This document shows, in pieces, positions 9,924-19,500 of a stretch of DNA of 45,461 bases. Below the pieces are notes generated by a model, which worked only from the letters and a program-made list of their open reading frames with translations, did not search any database and was not told where the DNA came from. Origin of the DNA: an uncultured Methylococcaceae bacterium (GTDB lineage Bacteria > Pseudomonadota > Gammaproteobacteria > Methylococcales > Methylococcaceae); NCBI GenBank assembly GCA_903911305.1, contig CAIWDB010000139.1, forward strand, positions 1-45,461, read 5' to 3'. The number at the start of each line of letters is the position of its first letter. Within the stretch, counting starts at the first letter, position 1. A program made the translations under genes and the position numbers.

Positions 9924-10490
9924 GCCACCTGTTCCTATAAGGTAAGGGGCATTTTCCAGTCTTATATAGCCACCCGCCACCTATTCCTCCATAAAATCAA
10001 ACAAACCGCCACCTATTCCTCTATAAAAACATGCAACATGCCACCTATTCCTATAATGGAAGGGTCGGTTTTAGCTGAATTTTGGGTCGGATATGGTGGA
10101 TATCCTGTGGATAACTATGCCCCGCCACCTATTCCTATAGGAACTCGCCACCTATCCCTCCATGTCTCCGATTGTGGGCTAACCTTTTTTAGGCGATCTT
10201 TTGCCGGTCAGGCAGTGCTTGCTAATAGGCTCTATGTGACTGTTTGCATTTAATTTTATGGTGGTTTAACGGGAAACGCCACCTATTCCTCCATAGTGTA
10301 TGGTGTGTTTTATTGGGTTTTTCACATGCCACCTATTCCTATAGGTGTTGGATGGGTCGTCCCGGACTGAATCGCCACCTATTCCTATAGGCTGGTGTGG
10401 TTGTCTTGTTCCTCGGTATGGTCGATTGGGTTTGGCGGGTGAGTCGTTAGGGTATGGATGAGCCCCAACCCGCCACCTATTCCTATAGGA
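9924..10490 (+). repeat. iteron-like direct repeat array, ten copies of GCCACCTATTCC(TATAGG/TCCATA)
   Basis: Copies begin at 9924, 9976, 10008, 10040, 10124, 10147, 10278, 10328, 10374 and 10472, all in the same orientation. Confidence 0.9.
10106..10114 (-). promoter_or_regulatory. perfect-consensus DnaA box (TTATCCACA on the minus strand)
   Basis: Plus strand reads TGTGGATAA inside the iteron array. Confidence 0.6.
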
Positions 10491-10552
10491 TAATGGCAGA
10501 AGTGCCTCATCTTGGATTTCCAGCTTAACCAAGGTATAGCTTGGATTGTCCA

Positions 10553-11659
10553 TCAATCTGCGGGTAACAGCTTTTCCTGCGAGATGGCTTTTCTCTTATT
10601 GGCCGCTTTGGCTTCCTTGATGAATTCCATGGAGGGGGTCAGCGTGTAGACGACATCCAAGATTTTGCGCCTGGCCCCGCTAACCGCTTGGCGATGAAAG
10701 CTCATGATGATGTTTTTTTCCTTGAGTTCGTTGATGACTTGATCCAGTGCGGCGATGCCTGCCCTCTCCCGTCCATAGTTGATCATGAAACTGTCCCGTT
10801 TGATGGTCGAGTAGCGGATTTCAAACGGTGTCATCAGCGACGCGAAGGTGTATTTGATAACGAGCTGGCGGTGGACCCATCGCCCGAGCTGTGTACTCAT
10901 GCTCATCAGTTTATCAAGGTCGAACTGGCGGTAAGTCGCCTCGATGATGCTTTTGGTGACCAGCGGGTGGAATTCGACCATCCACTGGCTGTCGGGGTCG
11001 GCCTTCAAATCTTCGCGGGACACGGATACCATGTCGGGGAGGTAATTGGACACCCGGGTGCCTTCGTTACCCTTCCCGTCCAAAGATTTGATTTCAATGG
11101 ATGACTTTGCCATGATTTCCAGTGAGCGTTTGATCTCGGCGATGGAGCGGGCGTGTCCGCGTTTTTTCAATTCGGTTTGAATTTGGTAGAGTGAGAAATA
11201 GACGCCGACCTTGGCGTTTTCGGTGTCGTGGAAGCCTTGCAACCGCTCCGCCGCTATTTTCCGCAATATATCCTCGACCAGTTCTTCGTTGGCGCTGGGG
11301 TAATAGTCGAGGACTTCCCCGTCGCTTTCGCGTATTCGCGCCGGCTGGATTACCGCCCTGAAATCCAGGCCACGATACTTGAACCGGATTTCGAGCAGCC
11401 CCAAAAAGCCATCCGCTGTCCGCCGCTTGTTCATTTCCAGTTGCGAGATGGAATATCTTGGCACACTGTCCCATAGGTCGATTGCGTTGGACAGCTTGTC
11501 CTTTTCGCCCGCATTGCAAAGAAAGGTCTGGAAAAGGTCGAGTTGAGTGGTGCTGAAGATGCCGGGTGGAAGATTGGTGTCTGCCAACTGTGCGGCATCC
11601 CTCACTGGGACTAGGCTGTTGGCAGGTGCTATCTTGTCAGTGGGGATGGGTTTTTGCAT
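10553..11659 (-). CDS. plasmid-type replication initiator protein (Rep, winged-helix, RepB/Rep_3-like)
   Basis: 368 aa; YRQFDLDKLMSMSTQLGRWVHRQLVIKYTFAS...FEIRYSTIKRDS resembles the Rep WH domain; it sits beside an iteron array. Confidence 0.7.
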   Translation of the reverse strand: MQKPIPTDKIAPANSLVPVRDAAQLADTNLPPGIFSTTQLDLFQTFLCNAGEKDKLSNAIDLWDSVPRYSISQLEMNKRRTADGFLGLLEIRFKYRGLDFRAVIQPARIRESDGEVLDYYPSANEELVEDILRKIAAERLQGFHDTENAKVGVYFSLYQIQTELKKRGHARSIAEIKRSLEIMAKSSIEIKSLDGKGNEGTRVSNYLPDMVSVSREDLKADPDSQWMVEFHPLVTKSIIEATYRQFDLDKLMSMSTQLGRWVHRQLVIKYTFASLMTPFEIRYSTIKRDSFMINYGRERAGIAALDQVINELKEKNIIMSFHRQAVSGARRKILDVVYTLTPSMEFIKEAKAANKRKAISQEKLLPAD

Positions 11660-12083
11660 GTAAATCTCTCAATTTGTCAAGTATTGCCAAATCCATTGTG
11701 GCCGCGCCGTCAGGCTTAATTCGCCAGGCCATGATCGCGTCCCGCTTCCTCTGGCGAGTGTCATGTGCATTACATTATACGGTTTCTTGAATCAAAAGAC
11801 TGCCAATCGGATAAGTTCGCTCGCCACTTCACGAGAGGGTATGCCGCTGTTGGGCAATGGCGTTCTTAACCTAAAATTAAGTTTGGCAGCAAGCTTTGCC
11901 GTGGCGGCAAATCAAAACACTGCAAAGCCTAGGCAACCCCCTTCCGTATACGATGAGTCTAGGCGCTTGATAGGGTTTCCCCGCACACGCCCCTTTGCCC
12001 TACCCCATATCGGCTCCCCTTGCCATGGGGCGAAGGCATCGGCTTGGTCGTGATATTGCCAGCCTTCGACACGTTGGCGTGGC

Positions 12084-12437
12084 CTAGAACACTAGAAATT
12101 GGTTTGTAATGAGCGATTTCTTTTGACTGCTTATCGGTGTGGGCTTTTTGCCGGCATCTAACTTATTGCTTGCGACCAGTCTAGGTTTATTGGCAATGTC
12201 CTGTTTGGGTCTATTGTCAACTTCTGGCTTGGGCAAAGGCTCCTCACCGCCATAATTTTCGGGGAGCTTGATGGTATGGTGAGTGAAGATGTCATCAAGG
12301 ACTTCCCTGCCCTCGGTCATGGCATCCAATGCCGCGACCAGTTGTTCGATAGTCGATCTGCTGTCCCCTAGCGAAACATGGGAACCGTCCGCCAGTACGC
12401 GGGTAATGGTTACGATGTCAATGTCTGTATTCATCAC
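12084..12437 (-). CDS. hypothetical protein, charged C-terminus
   Basis: 117-aa ORF with no antisense competitor of similar quality. Confidence 0.4.
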   Translation of the reverse strand: MMNTDIDIVTITRVLADGSHVSLGDSRSTIEQLVAALDAMTEGREVLDDIFTHHTIKLPENYGGEEPLPKPEVDNRPKQDIANKPRLVASNKLDAGKKPTPISSQKKSLITNQFLVF

Positions 12438-12873
12438 AATCTCCTCAAAATGGTTGTGTATTATGATGGCATTAAAGCATTAACCATGCCGTGCATTGAG
12501 TGCCATGAAAATTAAGGATTTGAGCGAATCGGATCAAAAGAATCCATGGCAAGTGTCTGGCAAAAACGACAAATGCCAATTTGGTGCGGATTTTTTTAGT
12601 GTCGGGATGCCGCTGCGATGCGGTAGAATTCTCTTCGTTTGCCAGTTGATTCGGCCTATCCATTTGTATCAAATGTCTATTTTCATAGTGAGCCAATGTG
12701 TACGCTGCCTCTGTCCGGGTCTCTCCTGCCGGCAACATGCCTCGTCCCGCTTTCCGCCATTCAGGTCAGCCAAATTGAAGTGCGAGGCTTGCGTTGCTTT
12801 GGGTTAATTTTGGCTTGATTGGTTAATGAATCCCTATGCATTCATTCCAATTGTCGGATTTAAGGTGACGGCA

Positions 12874-15207
12874 TCACTCTGAGCTTGTCTGGCGGAACAG
12901 TTGCACTTGCAGAGGTTGGGATGTGTCGAGGTGGATATCGCGTTGCGGGAAGGCCATGACGATGCCTTTGCCGGTCAGAGATTTATGCAGCATGTAGCGC
13001 AAGTCGCTGGCGATGACCCGCCAATCCACACCGGGTTTGATCTCGACCCACACATACAGGCCGAACTGTAAGGCATCGCTGCCAAAATCCTCGAACAGGA
13101 CTTGCGGGGCCGGGTCGTCTTGAACCAGCCCGTGGCGGCCCGCAGTCTCCAGCAGCAAATTCGTCACTTCGCGCACAGCCGAGTCATAGGCAACACCGAG
13201 CTTGACCGCGATGCGCACCGATTGGCTGCTCAAGGTCCAATTGGTTACGTTTTCCTCGACAAAGGTACTGTTTGGGATTAAGGTTTCGATGCCATTGTTG
13301 TCGCGAATGTGCGAGCTGCGCACACCAATGTCGATGACTCGCCCGCGAATGCCGCCGACCTCGATCAAATCGCCGGGCCTAAACGGGCGTTCCAATAGCA
13401 ACATTAGGCCGCTGATCAGGTTTTTCAGCAGGTTTTGCATGCCAAAGCCTGCGCCGATGGCGACCGCGCCGCCGGCGAAGGTAAATACGGAGAGCGGGAT
13501 CTTGACCATGACCAAGCTGCTTATCACTAGGATTGCGCCGATCAGAAACAGAATCCATCGCCGTGCGATGTGGGCGCTGCTCGCGTCCATGCCGGCGCGA
13601 GTGATGGCCATGCGCTCTGCAAACCGGGTCAGCCTGGACGATATCCACAGCCCCACGATGAGAATGGAGAGTGCGGTCGCCACCTTGCCGACTGTGATGC
13701 TGCGCTTGCCGGTGATGGTCTGGCCTTCCACTTCGATGCTGTCTTCCGCCGCGAACAGTTCGATCTGCCATAGCTGCGAAAGCCCTCCGAGAATCTGCCT
13801 CCATTGTTCCTTTGCCCGTTGCTGCAAGGGTTCGACTTGATGCCTGTCATCCAAGTCCTGTTTCCACAAGTTAAGCAAGTGTTCCCCGATGTCTATCCCC
13901 GACAGCATTCGACGGTAGTAGGCCTCTCGCTCGACAAAAAGATCGCGCAACTTCAGTTCGCGCGCCATGGCCGGTGTCGGTGTGGGGTCGAGCATTTGCT
14001 TGTCCATATCGTAGACCTGCTCGGAGGTCAGTTTGGCCCGCTGTTCCACATACACCCGGATGGGTTGCAGTTCCGTTTGCAGTTTATCAATCGTGGCGTA
14101 AGACTGCTGCAAGTCCTCGCGGTTGTTGGTTGCGGCTGTGGACCAGCGCAATTCCCAGTATTTTTCACGCATTTTGACGGAGTCGAACAGTCGGTTCAGC
14201 ATTTGGAATTTGATGTCGGTATTCTCCGTCTGCTCGCGGAGAACGGCAAAGTCGCCTTCCATGTCTGCCAGCCGCTGCGAGTCGGGGCTTTGGGATTTGC
14301 GTTCCTGCTCAAGGGTCGATAGGGCGGCATCCAGCGATTGATGGCTCGATTCGACCAATGGAGCCGCCGCTTCCAGCTCGGCTTGGATGCGCTGCCGTTC
14401 GGTGGTCAGGCGGTCGAGCACCTGTGCCTTGTCGGTGGTGGGGAAGGCAATTTGACTCTTGATTGCGTTCAGTTTCAGTTTAAAGAAATCAAGACGTTGA
14501 CGGGTTTCGGCCATTTCCTCGGAACTCGTCCGCTGTTCGATGCGTATGCCTTCGATGCGGGATTCGGCCAAGCGGTTACGCAGCACCGCCAAGTCGTGCA
14601 GCCACACCAAACGGGGGGTTTGGCCGGCTTGGTTTTCAAGGCGCTCGTTGGCTTGGCGTAATTTTTCGCCGGCTTCTTCAAACACCTCGTCCCTACGCGT
14701 GGACTCCTGCTCGATGGCGGCATCCATTGCCGTCAAGGCGAGGATACGGGCGTTTTGGAAGCGCACTGCTTCGCGCAGTTCGTCCACCACCAAAAACGAA
14801 TACGGTGGCGGGGTTGGCATGCCCGTCCAGTTCGCCACCTCGTGTTCAATATCCAAACGGCTTTGTTGCAGGCTCTTCAGTTGTAACAGGCTTTCGATTT
14901 GACGCTGGTAAACCCGGATCATCTGTCCTTGAAGATACTCGCTTTCCATGATTTCCGTTTGGGTTGCCACGGCGGTTGAAGGCATCCTGCCAATTTGCCC
15001 TTTCGCTTGGGCAATCGCCTCGTTGGCGGCGGCGAGCTTGCCGCGAAGCGTGGCAATCAGTGTGTCGGGCGGGGTATTGGACCAGTCGGTGGTTGGCTGC
15101 CCGCTGGATGCCGTGTTTGCCGATGGCGAAGACAAGGGTACGAGCTTGGGGATGCCCGGTGCGCTGGTTGCATCCCATGCCAACAAAAAAAGGAAGACGG
15201 CCGCCAT
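12874..15207 (-). CDS. large mechanosensitive channel of the MscS/MscK type
   Basis: C-terminal MscS domain (FAGGAVAIGAGFGMQNLLKNLISGLMLLLERPFRPGDLIEVGG.RGRVIDIGVRSS). Start moved to MAAVFLFLLAWDATSAPG (signal peptide), because the longer ORF runs through a MITE-like element. Confidence 0.88.
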   Translation of the reverse strand: MAAVFLFLLAWDATSAPGIPKLVPLSSPSANTASSGQPTTDWSNTPPDTLIATLRGKLAAANEAIAQAKGQIGRMPSTAVATQTEIMESEYLQGQMIRVYQRQIESLLQLKSLQQSRLDIEHEVANWTGMPTPPPYSFLVVDELREAVRFQNARILALTAMDAAIEQESTRRDEVFEEAGEKLRQANERLENQAGQTPRLVWLHDLAVLRNRLAESRIEGIRIEQRTSSEEMAETRQRLDFFKLKLNAIKSQIAFPTTDKAQVLDRLTTERQRIQAELEAAAPLVESSHQSLDAALSTLEQERKSQSPDSQRLADMEGDFAVLREQTENTDIKFQMLNRLFDSVKMREKYWELRWSTAATNNREDLQQSYATIDKLQTELQPIRVYVEQRAKLTSEQVYDMDKQMLDPTPTPAMARELKLRDLFVEREAYYRRMLSGIDIGEHLLNLWKQDLDDRHQVEPLQQRAKEQWRQILGGLSQLWQIELFAAEDSIEVEGQTITGKRSITVGKVATALSILIVGLWISSRLTRFAERMAITRAGMDASSAHIARRWILFLIGAILVISSLVMVKIPLSVFTFAGGAVAIGAGFGMQNLLKNLISGLMLLLERPFRPGDLIEVGGIRGRVIDIGVRSSHIRDNNGIETLIPNSTFVEENVTNWTLSSQSVRIAVKLGVAYDSAVREVTNLLLETAGRHGLVQDDPAPQVLFEDFGSDALQFGLYVWVEIKPGVDWRVIASDLRYMLHKSLTGKGIVMAFPQRDIHLDTSQPLQVQLFRQTSSE

Positions 15208-15266
15208 GCAGCGGATCGGCAGTACATCCAATGCTGGTCTTCGTGCCGGGTGGGTGAGCAGGGGCG

Positions 15267-15386
15267 ATGCTGTTGAATTAAACAGTAGGCCGGTGTCTCC
15301 GTGCCGACAATGGACGGGTTTCTTCTCTTGGCGGCAAAGGCTTGCCGACCTACTGATTATATCGTGCGGGCTTAATTCAACAGCAT
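15267..15386. mobile_element. MITE-like element, copy 1
   Basis: 15-bp terminal inverted repeats ATGCTGTTGAATTAA / TTAATTCAACAGCAT; about 120 bp; a related copy lies at 42463-42584. Confidence 0.75.
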
Positions 15387-15780
15387 TGGGAACCATGGTG
15401 GGGATGTCCAGTGGAAATGGAAAGGTTTCGGTCGATGGGCGACGTTGCATTTTTGAGGCATAGCTTACCGGAATAGGGTCGGCATCACCAAGGGCGTAGC
15501 GGGTAAGCCTCTGCAAGCTTATCCGAGGGCTGGGTTGGGCGAGTGTGGCGGATGTTGTTCGGGAGGGTGATTGCAGTCGCTGAGTTTGTCTGCCAGGTGG
15601 ATTCTCAAAATGCAAGTGGCTTTGCATTTTGCAATCGAGTAAGGTTGAAAATTGCAAATTTAAGGCATTCAAGAATAAGAGTGAACTTATAAATATATGA
15701 TTATTAATTGAATTATAGATTGGCATCAACTATGCCTATTCTAAATTGCCAGTCATCCATTCCACATTTGAGGAAAGTTA

Positions 15781-16455
15781 ATGAAAATGATCAAAACCAC
15801 TCAAGCTGCCCTTTTCTTTGCCATCTCTGCCGCGCTGCTTGCTCCAACGGTTGCCAACGCCACTGTTGTCACTACCACATTAACAATCAAGGAAAATGAA
15901 GTTTCAAAGACAGCAGGCACTGGGGATGGCAAAGCCCCGTTTGCATTCATCGTCAACCAGACGGGGTGGCTGAAATTTGAGCCCCAACAAGAAGGCAGTT
16001 CTAAGGACGCATTGTTGTTTGCCGGAAAATATCAGTCGGGTGGGCCGGTGGCTAAAGGGACGGTCTATGCCTGGCTGGTCGATCCGAAGACCCCTAACGC
16101 GGTGAGCGACAAGCTGACCCTGACCTATGAAACCAGCGACAAAGGCATTACCGAAATCACCGATGGTAGTTTTAAATCCGATAGTGGCGGGGCAAACTTG
16201 GGCGTATTGCCCGTTGGCTTAGGTGTCTTGGAAAAGTCAACGCCGGTGTCAATTTCCACATTTTACAAGCTTGTTGGCAGCAATTATGTAGCCACCTCGC
16301 TGCCGGGCAATCTGGCGATCAGCGTCCAGTCATCTGTGGCGGCTGTCCCGGAACCCGAAGAATGGGCGATGATGCTGGTCGGTGCCGGCTTGGTGGGTTT
16401 CCAAGTCAAGCGCAAGCAGACTCAATTGAACAAGAATCTATTTAAACATAGCTAA
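15781..16455 (+). CDS. PEP-CTERM sorting-domain protein
   Basis: Signal peptide and C-terminal VPEPEEWAMMLVGAGLVGFQVKRK. Confidence 0.9.
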   Translation: MKMIKTTQAALFFAISAALLAPTVANATVVTTTLTIKENEVSKTAGTGDGKAPFAFIVNQTGWLKFEPQQEGSSKDALLFAGKYQSGGPVAKGTVYAWLVDPKTPNAVSDKLTLTYETSDKGITEITDGSFKSDSGGANLGVLPVGLGVLEKSTPVSISTFYKLVGSNYVATSLPGNLAISVQSSVAAVPEPEEWAMMLVGAGLVGFQVKRKQTQLNKNLFKHS

Positions 16456-16518
16456 TGACTGCTGCGATCGGGGTGGTCATTCCGATGTGGTTGAATCCGC
16501 AATCTACTTAAGCGGGAT

Positions 16519-19500
16519 TTAATATTCATGCTGGTAGATCACCCCGACACTGCTCGTGCTGGATGCGCCCGAAGCGCCGCTGGCAGGGGCACCAGTGCCG
16601 GCAGTGCCTTCCACCTTCAAACCCTTCACTATGTCGATCTGTACGGTGGCCTGAGTGCCAGTCCCGGTGACACCCTGCTTGGCCCCGACATAAACCCCCG
16701 GTGCGACATACCGCCCGGCTTCCAGTGAGGGGTTGGCTCCGCCGATCGACAGCCGGTCCAAGCCCAGCCCTTTGCGCACGGTTTCCAATGGGTCGCCGAT
16801 GCCGGAGGTGACCCCGGTCAGCGAGGCCACGGCGGAGGCAATCTGAATCATTTCCAGCGGGCTGAGACTGGCGGAGCTACGCCCAAACAAGAGCCTTGCC
16901 AGCACTTCGTCCTGTGGCAGCTCGGGGATACTGCTCAGCTTGATTTTGGGGTTGCTGGCATTGCCGCTGATGGTGAGTATGGCGGTGATGCCACCGCTGG
17001 CGGTGTCGGCGACGAAATTCAGCGAAGGGTCTGCCAGGCTGCCGCCGTCAAAGCCGAGTTCACCCTTGCTAAACGTCAGGCGCTGTCCCGCTAGGGTATA
17101 TTCGCCACGGCGCAGCGCGAAACCGCCGTCAGGCTGCGGCTTGTCTGCCGTGCCGCGCACATGGACTTTGCCGCCGAGTTCGGCTTCCAACCCCCGTCCC
17201 CGCACGAAAATCTCACGCGGGGCATCCATGGTCAAATCCAGCGCAATGTCGGGCCCCGAGGTGGGTGGCGGAGGCGGCGGCACACCGGGCCTGATGACGT
17301 TCAGCACGGCAATTTTGGCGGGCATGCGTTCAGGGATGCGGATTTCGGCACGGATGATGTGGATTAGGCCAGCGAGGACGAGTTGCCCTTTGGCGTAGCC
17401 TTTAACGGTCAGGTCGGTATTCAAGTTGACCGTCATCCTGTCATCCGCCAACGGGCGGGCTTTACGGGCGGTCAGCGTCAAACTGACCGGCATGCCCTCC
17501 TCCAGCAGATTCACCGAACCAGTGGCGGACACGGTTCCGGGGTCGGCACGGCCTTCAAATTTGCTAAGGTGGACTACCGCGCCATCGGTTTGCAGTAGCG
17601 CTACGATCTGAGTGAGGTGAGCGCCAATGCTGAAATCCTGCGCTTCACCGCCGGTAAGCTGCACACTGCCGGAGGGGCGCGGCTCCGTCGGAGTGCCGGC
17701 AAGGTCGGCATTCAGTGTGACTTGCCCGCGCACCCGGCGACCTTGTGCGGACAGCAGTGGGTCTAGCAGTTTCAAATCCACAGTGCCGTTGGCATGGAGT
17801 CCGAACAGCCCGGAGCGCACGAGGGGAATCTCCCCGGCGATGCCTAGGTTGGCATGGTTGCCTGCCGACAGATGGCTGGAGAGTTGGGCGGATGTACCGG
17901 CTAGTTGGGCGGTCGCAGTCAGTTTGGCGGGAGGCAGGGCGCGGCCCGCGCCGCTCTTCATATGCAGGTCGTCGGCTTCAATGGCAATCGTGCCGGTTGG
18001 ACGTGCCAGAGTGCCACCTAGCCGGGTTTCCATGTGTAAAGTTCCCGTGGCGGCTAGGTCGGGGACGAAGAGCGTGGCTAAGTCGGTGGTGACGTTGCGC
18101 AAATCGGCGGTCAGATTGAGCGTGGGGCTGATCCGGCCCGCCACATCCAACTCGGCTTCCCGCAGGCCCAACCGCAACCGATCCACGGCAAGTCCGTCGG
18201 CAAAGGCTATGCGCACCGGTGCCAACAGGCGCAGGGTTTCGTTTTTCCAGCCCGCTTCCAATTCGAAAAGGGTTGCTTGCTTGGCTTGGGTGTCGAGGTT
18301 GGCCGCGCTGCGGAGTTGGACTTCGGCCCCCGTCGCTGACTGGATGGCGGAGGACAGGCGCAGCTTCAATCCTTCCAAGGGTCCGGCTAGTTCTATTTGC
18401 GCGGAACCGGATAAATTACTGGACGAGATTCCCTCAAGTTTGATTTGCCCGTCCATGACCGGTTGCCGGATAGGGTCAGCGACAGTCAGCGCCAAGGAGG
18501 ATCTTTCTACCATGGCGGTGCCGGTCAAACCGGCGGAACGCGCGTCGAGTTGCAGTTGCGCCAGTGGTCGGCTACCCTGCATGGAGGTTTCCAGTGTCGC
18601 GTTGAGGCTGCCGATCAGCGGTTGCTCGATGAATGGTCGCAGGTCTTCCAGGTGGGCCATGGCAAGCTCAAGCTTGCCGAGCGGGAAGTCGGTGCCTTTC
18701 GGCAGCGTAAGATTTCCCCTGGCCTGCGCGCTTTTCCAGATGGCGCTGTCGATCACCACTTGTAAACCACCGTCCACAGGCGCTTTGGCGTTGAGCGCAA
18801 GGTCAATCGGAGCGCCGCCCAACATGCCTCGCACTGTGAACTGGCCAGAGGGCGATTGAGGCAAGCCTTCCAGATTGAGCTTGGCGGCGATTGGCCCGCG
18901 TGGCAGTGATTGGGTCGCCAAGTCGCCGTTTAAATCGGCGGTGACTGCAAACTTATCCAAGGGTCCTGTCATCTTGCCTTGGCCTGCGATTTGGCCGGAA
19001 CCCCCCGCCAGAACGGCGGCGAAGTCTTTCAGCGAAAACTTCCAATTGAAATTTGCGTTTTTTCCGGCGAGTTTGCCGTCCGCCGAAACTGCCAGAGCCT
19101 TGCCATCCAAGGAAAACCGGGAAAGAGTGATGTCCTCGCCTTGCTGGCTGGCGGACATGCCAATCTTTGCGGCATTTCCCAGTAGATTGACCAAGGGTGG
19201 CATGCCGTTGGTCACCGCTAACGTGCCGTCCACATCCAGCTTGACGGTTTCTCCTTGGTTCGCCACGCGCAGTGCCAAGTGGGTGTTGCCTTGCATGTCC
19301 AAGCCGCCGATGACTGCCAGTGGTTTCAACTCCGGCAAGTCCAAGCTTATGTCGGCACGCCAGTCGCCACCGGTGAGCGCTTTGCCATCGGCGGTGATGA
19401 TGGGGTGTTTCAGTTTGAAAATAACGGGCCTTTGCGGTGTGTCCAATCGGATGTCGGCTTGGAATGCCAGTGGGGCGGACTCCAGCAAGTCTGGGCGCGG

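Noticed and set aside
9924-10490. Repeat array could be read as CRISPR
   Set aside because: Repeats are about 18 bp, spacing varies from 23 to 131 bp, no cas genes are present, and a Rep gene is adjacent; iterons fit better.
10266-10556. 96-aa minus-strand ORF
   Set aside because: It runs through the iteron array; its repeated residues simply mirror the repeats.
11763-12053. 96-aa plus-strand ORF between rep and the 117-aa ORF
   Set aside because: No recognisable domain, no clear ribosome-binding site and atypical composition; probably intergenic.
13202-15463. Several plus-strand ORFs (212, 172, 107, 120 and 171 aa)
   Set aside because: Antisense to the mechanosensitive channel gene; no domain signatures.
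15208-15729. N-terminal extension of the MscS-type ORF
   Set aside because: Covers a MITE-like element and precedes a good signal-peptide start at 15207.
17627-18859. 410-aa plus-strand ORF (and others on the plus strand at 16940-20572)
   Set aside because: Antisense to the well-supported tamB; low-complexity Ser/Arg/Ala composition typical of high-GC shadow ORFs.
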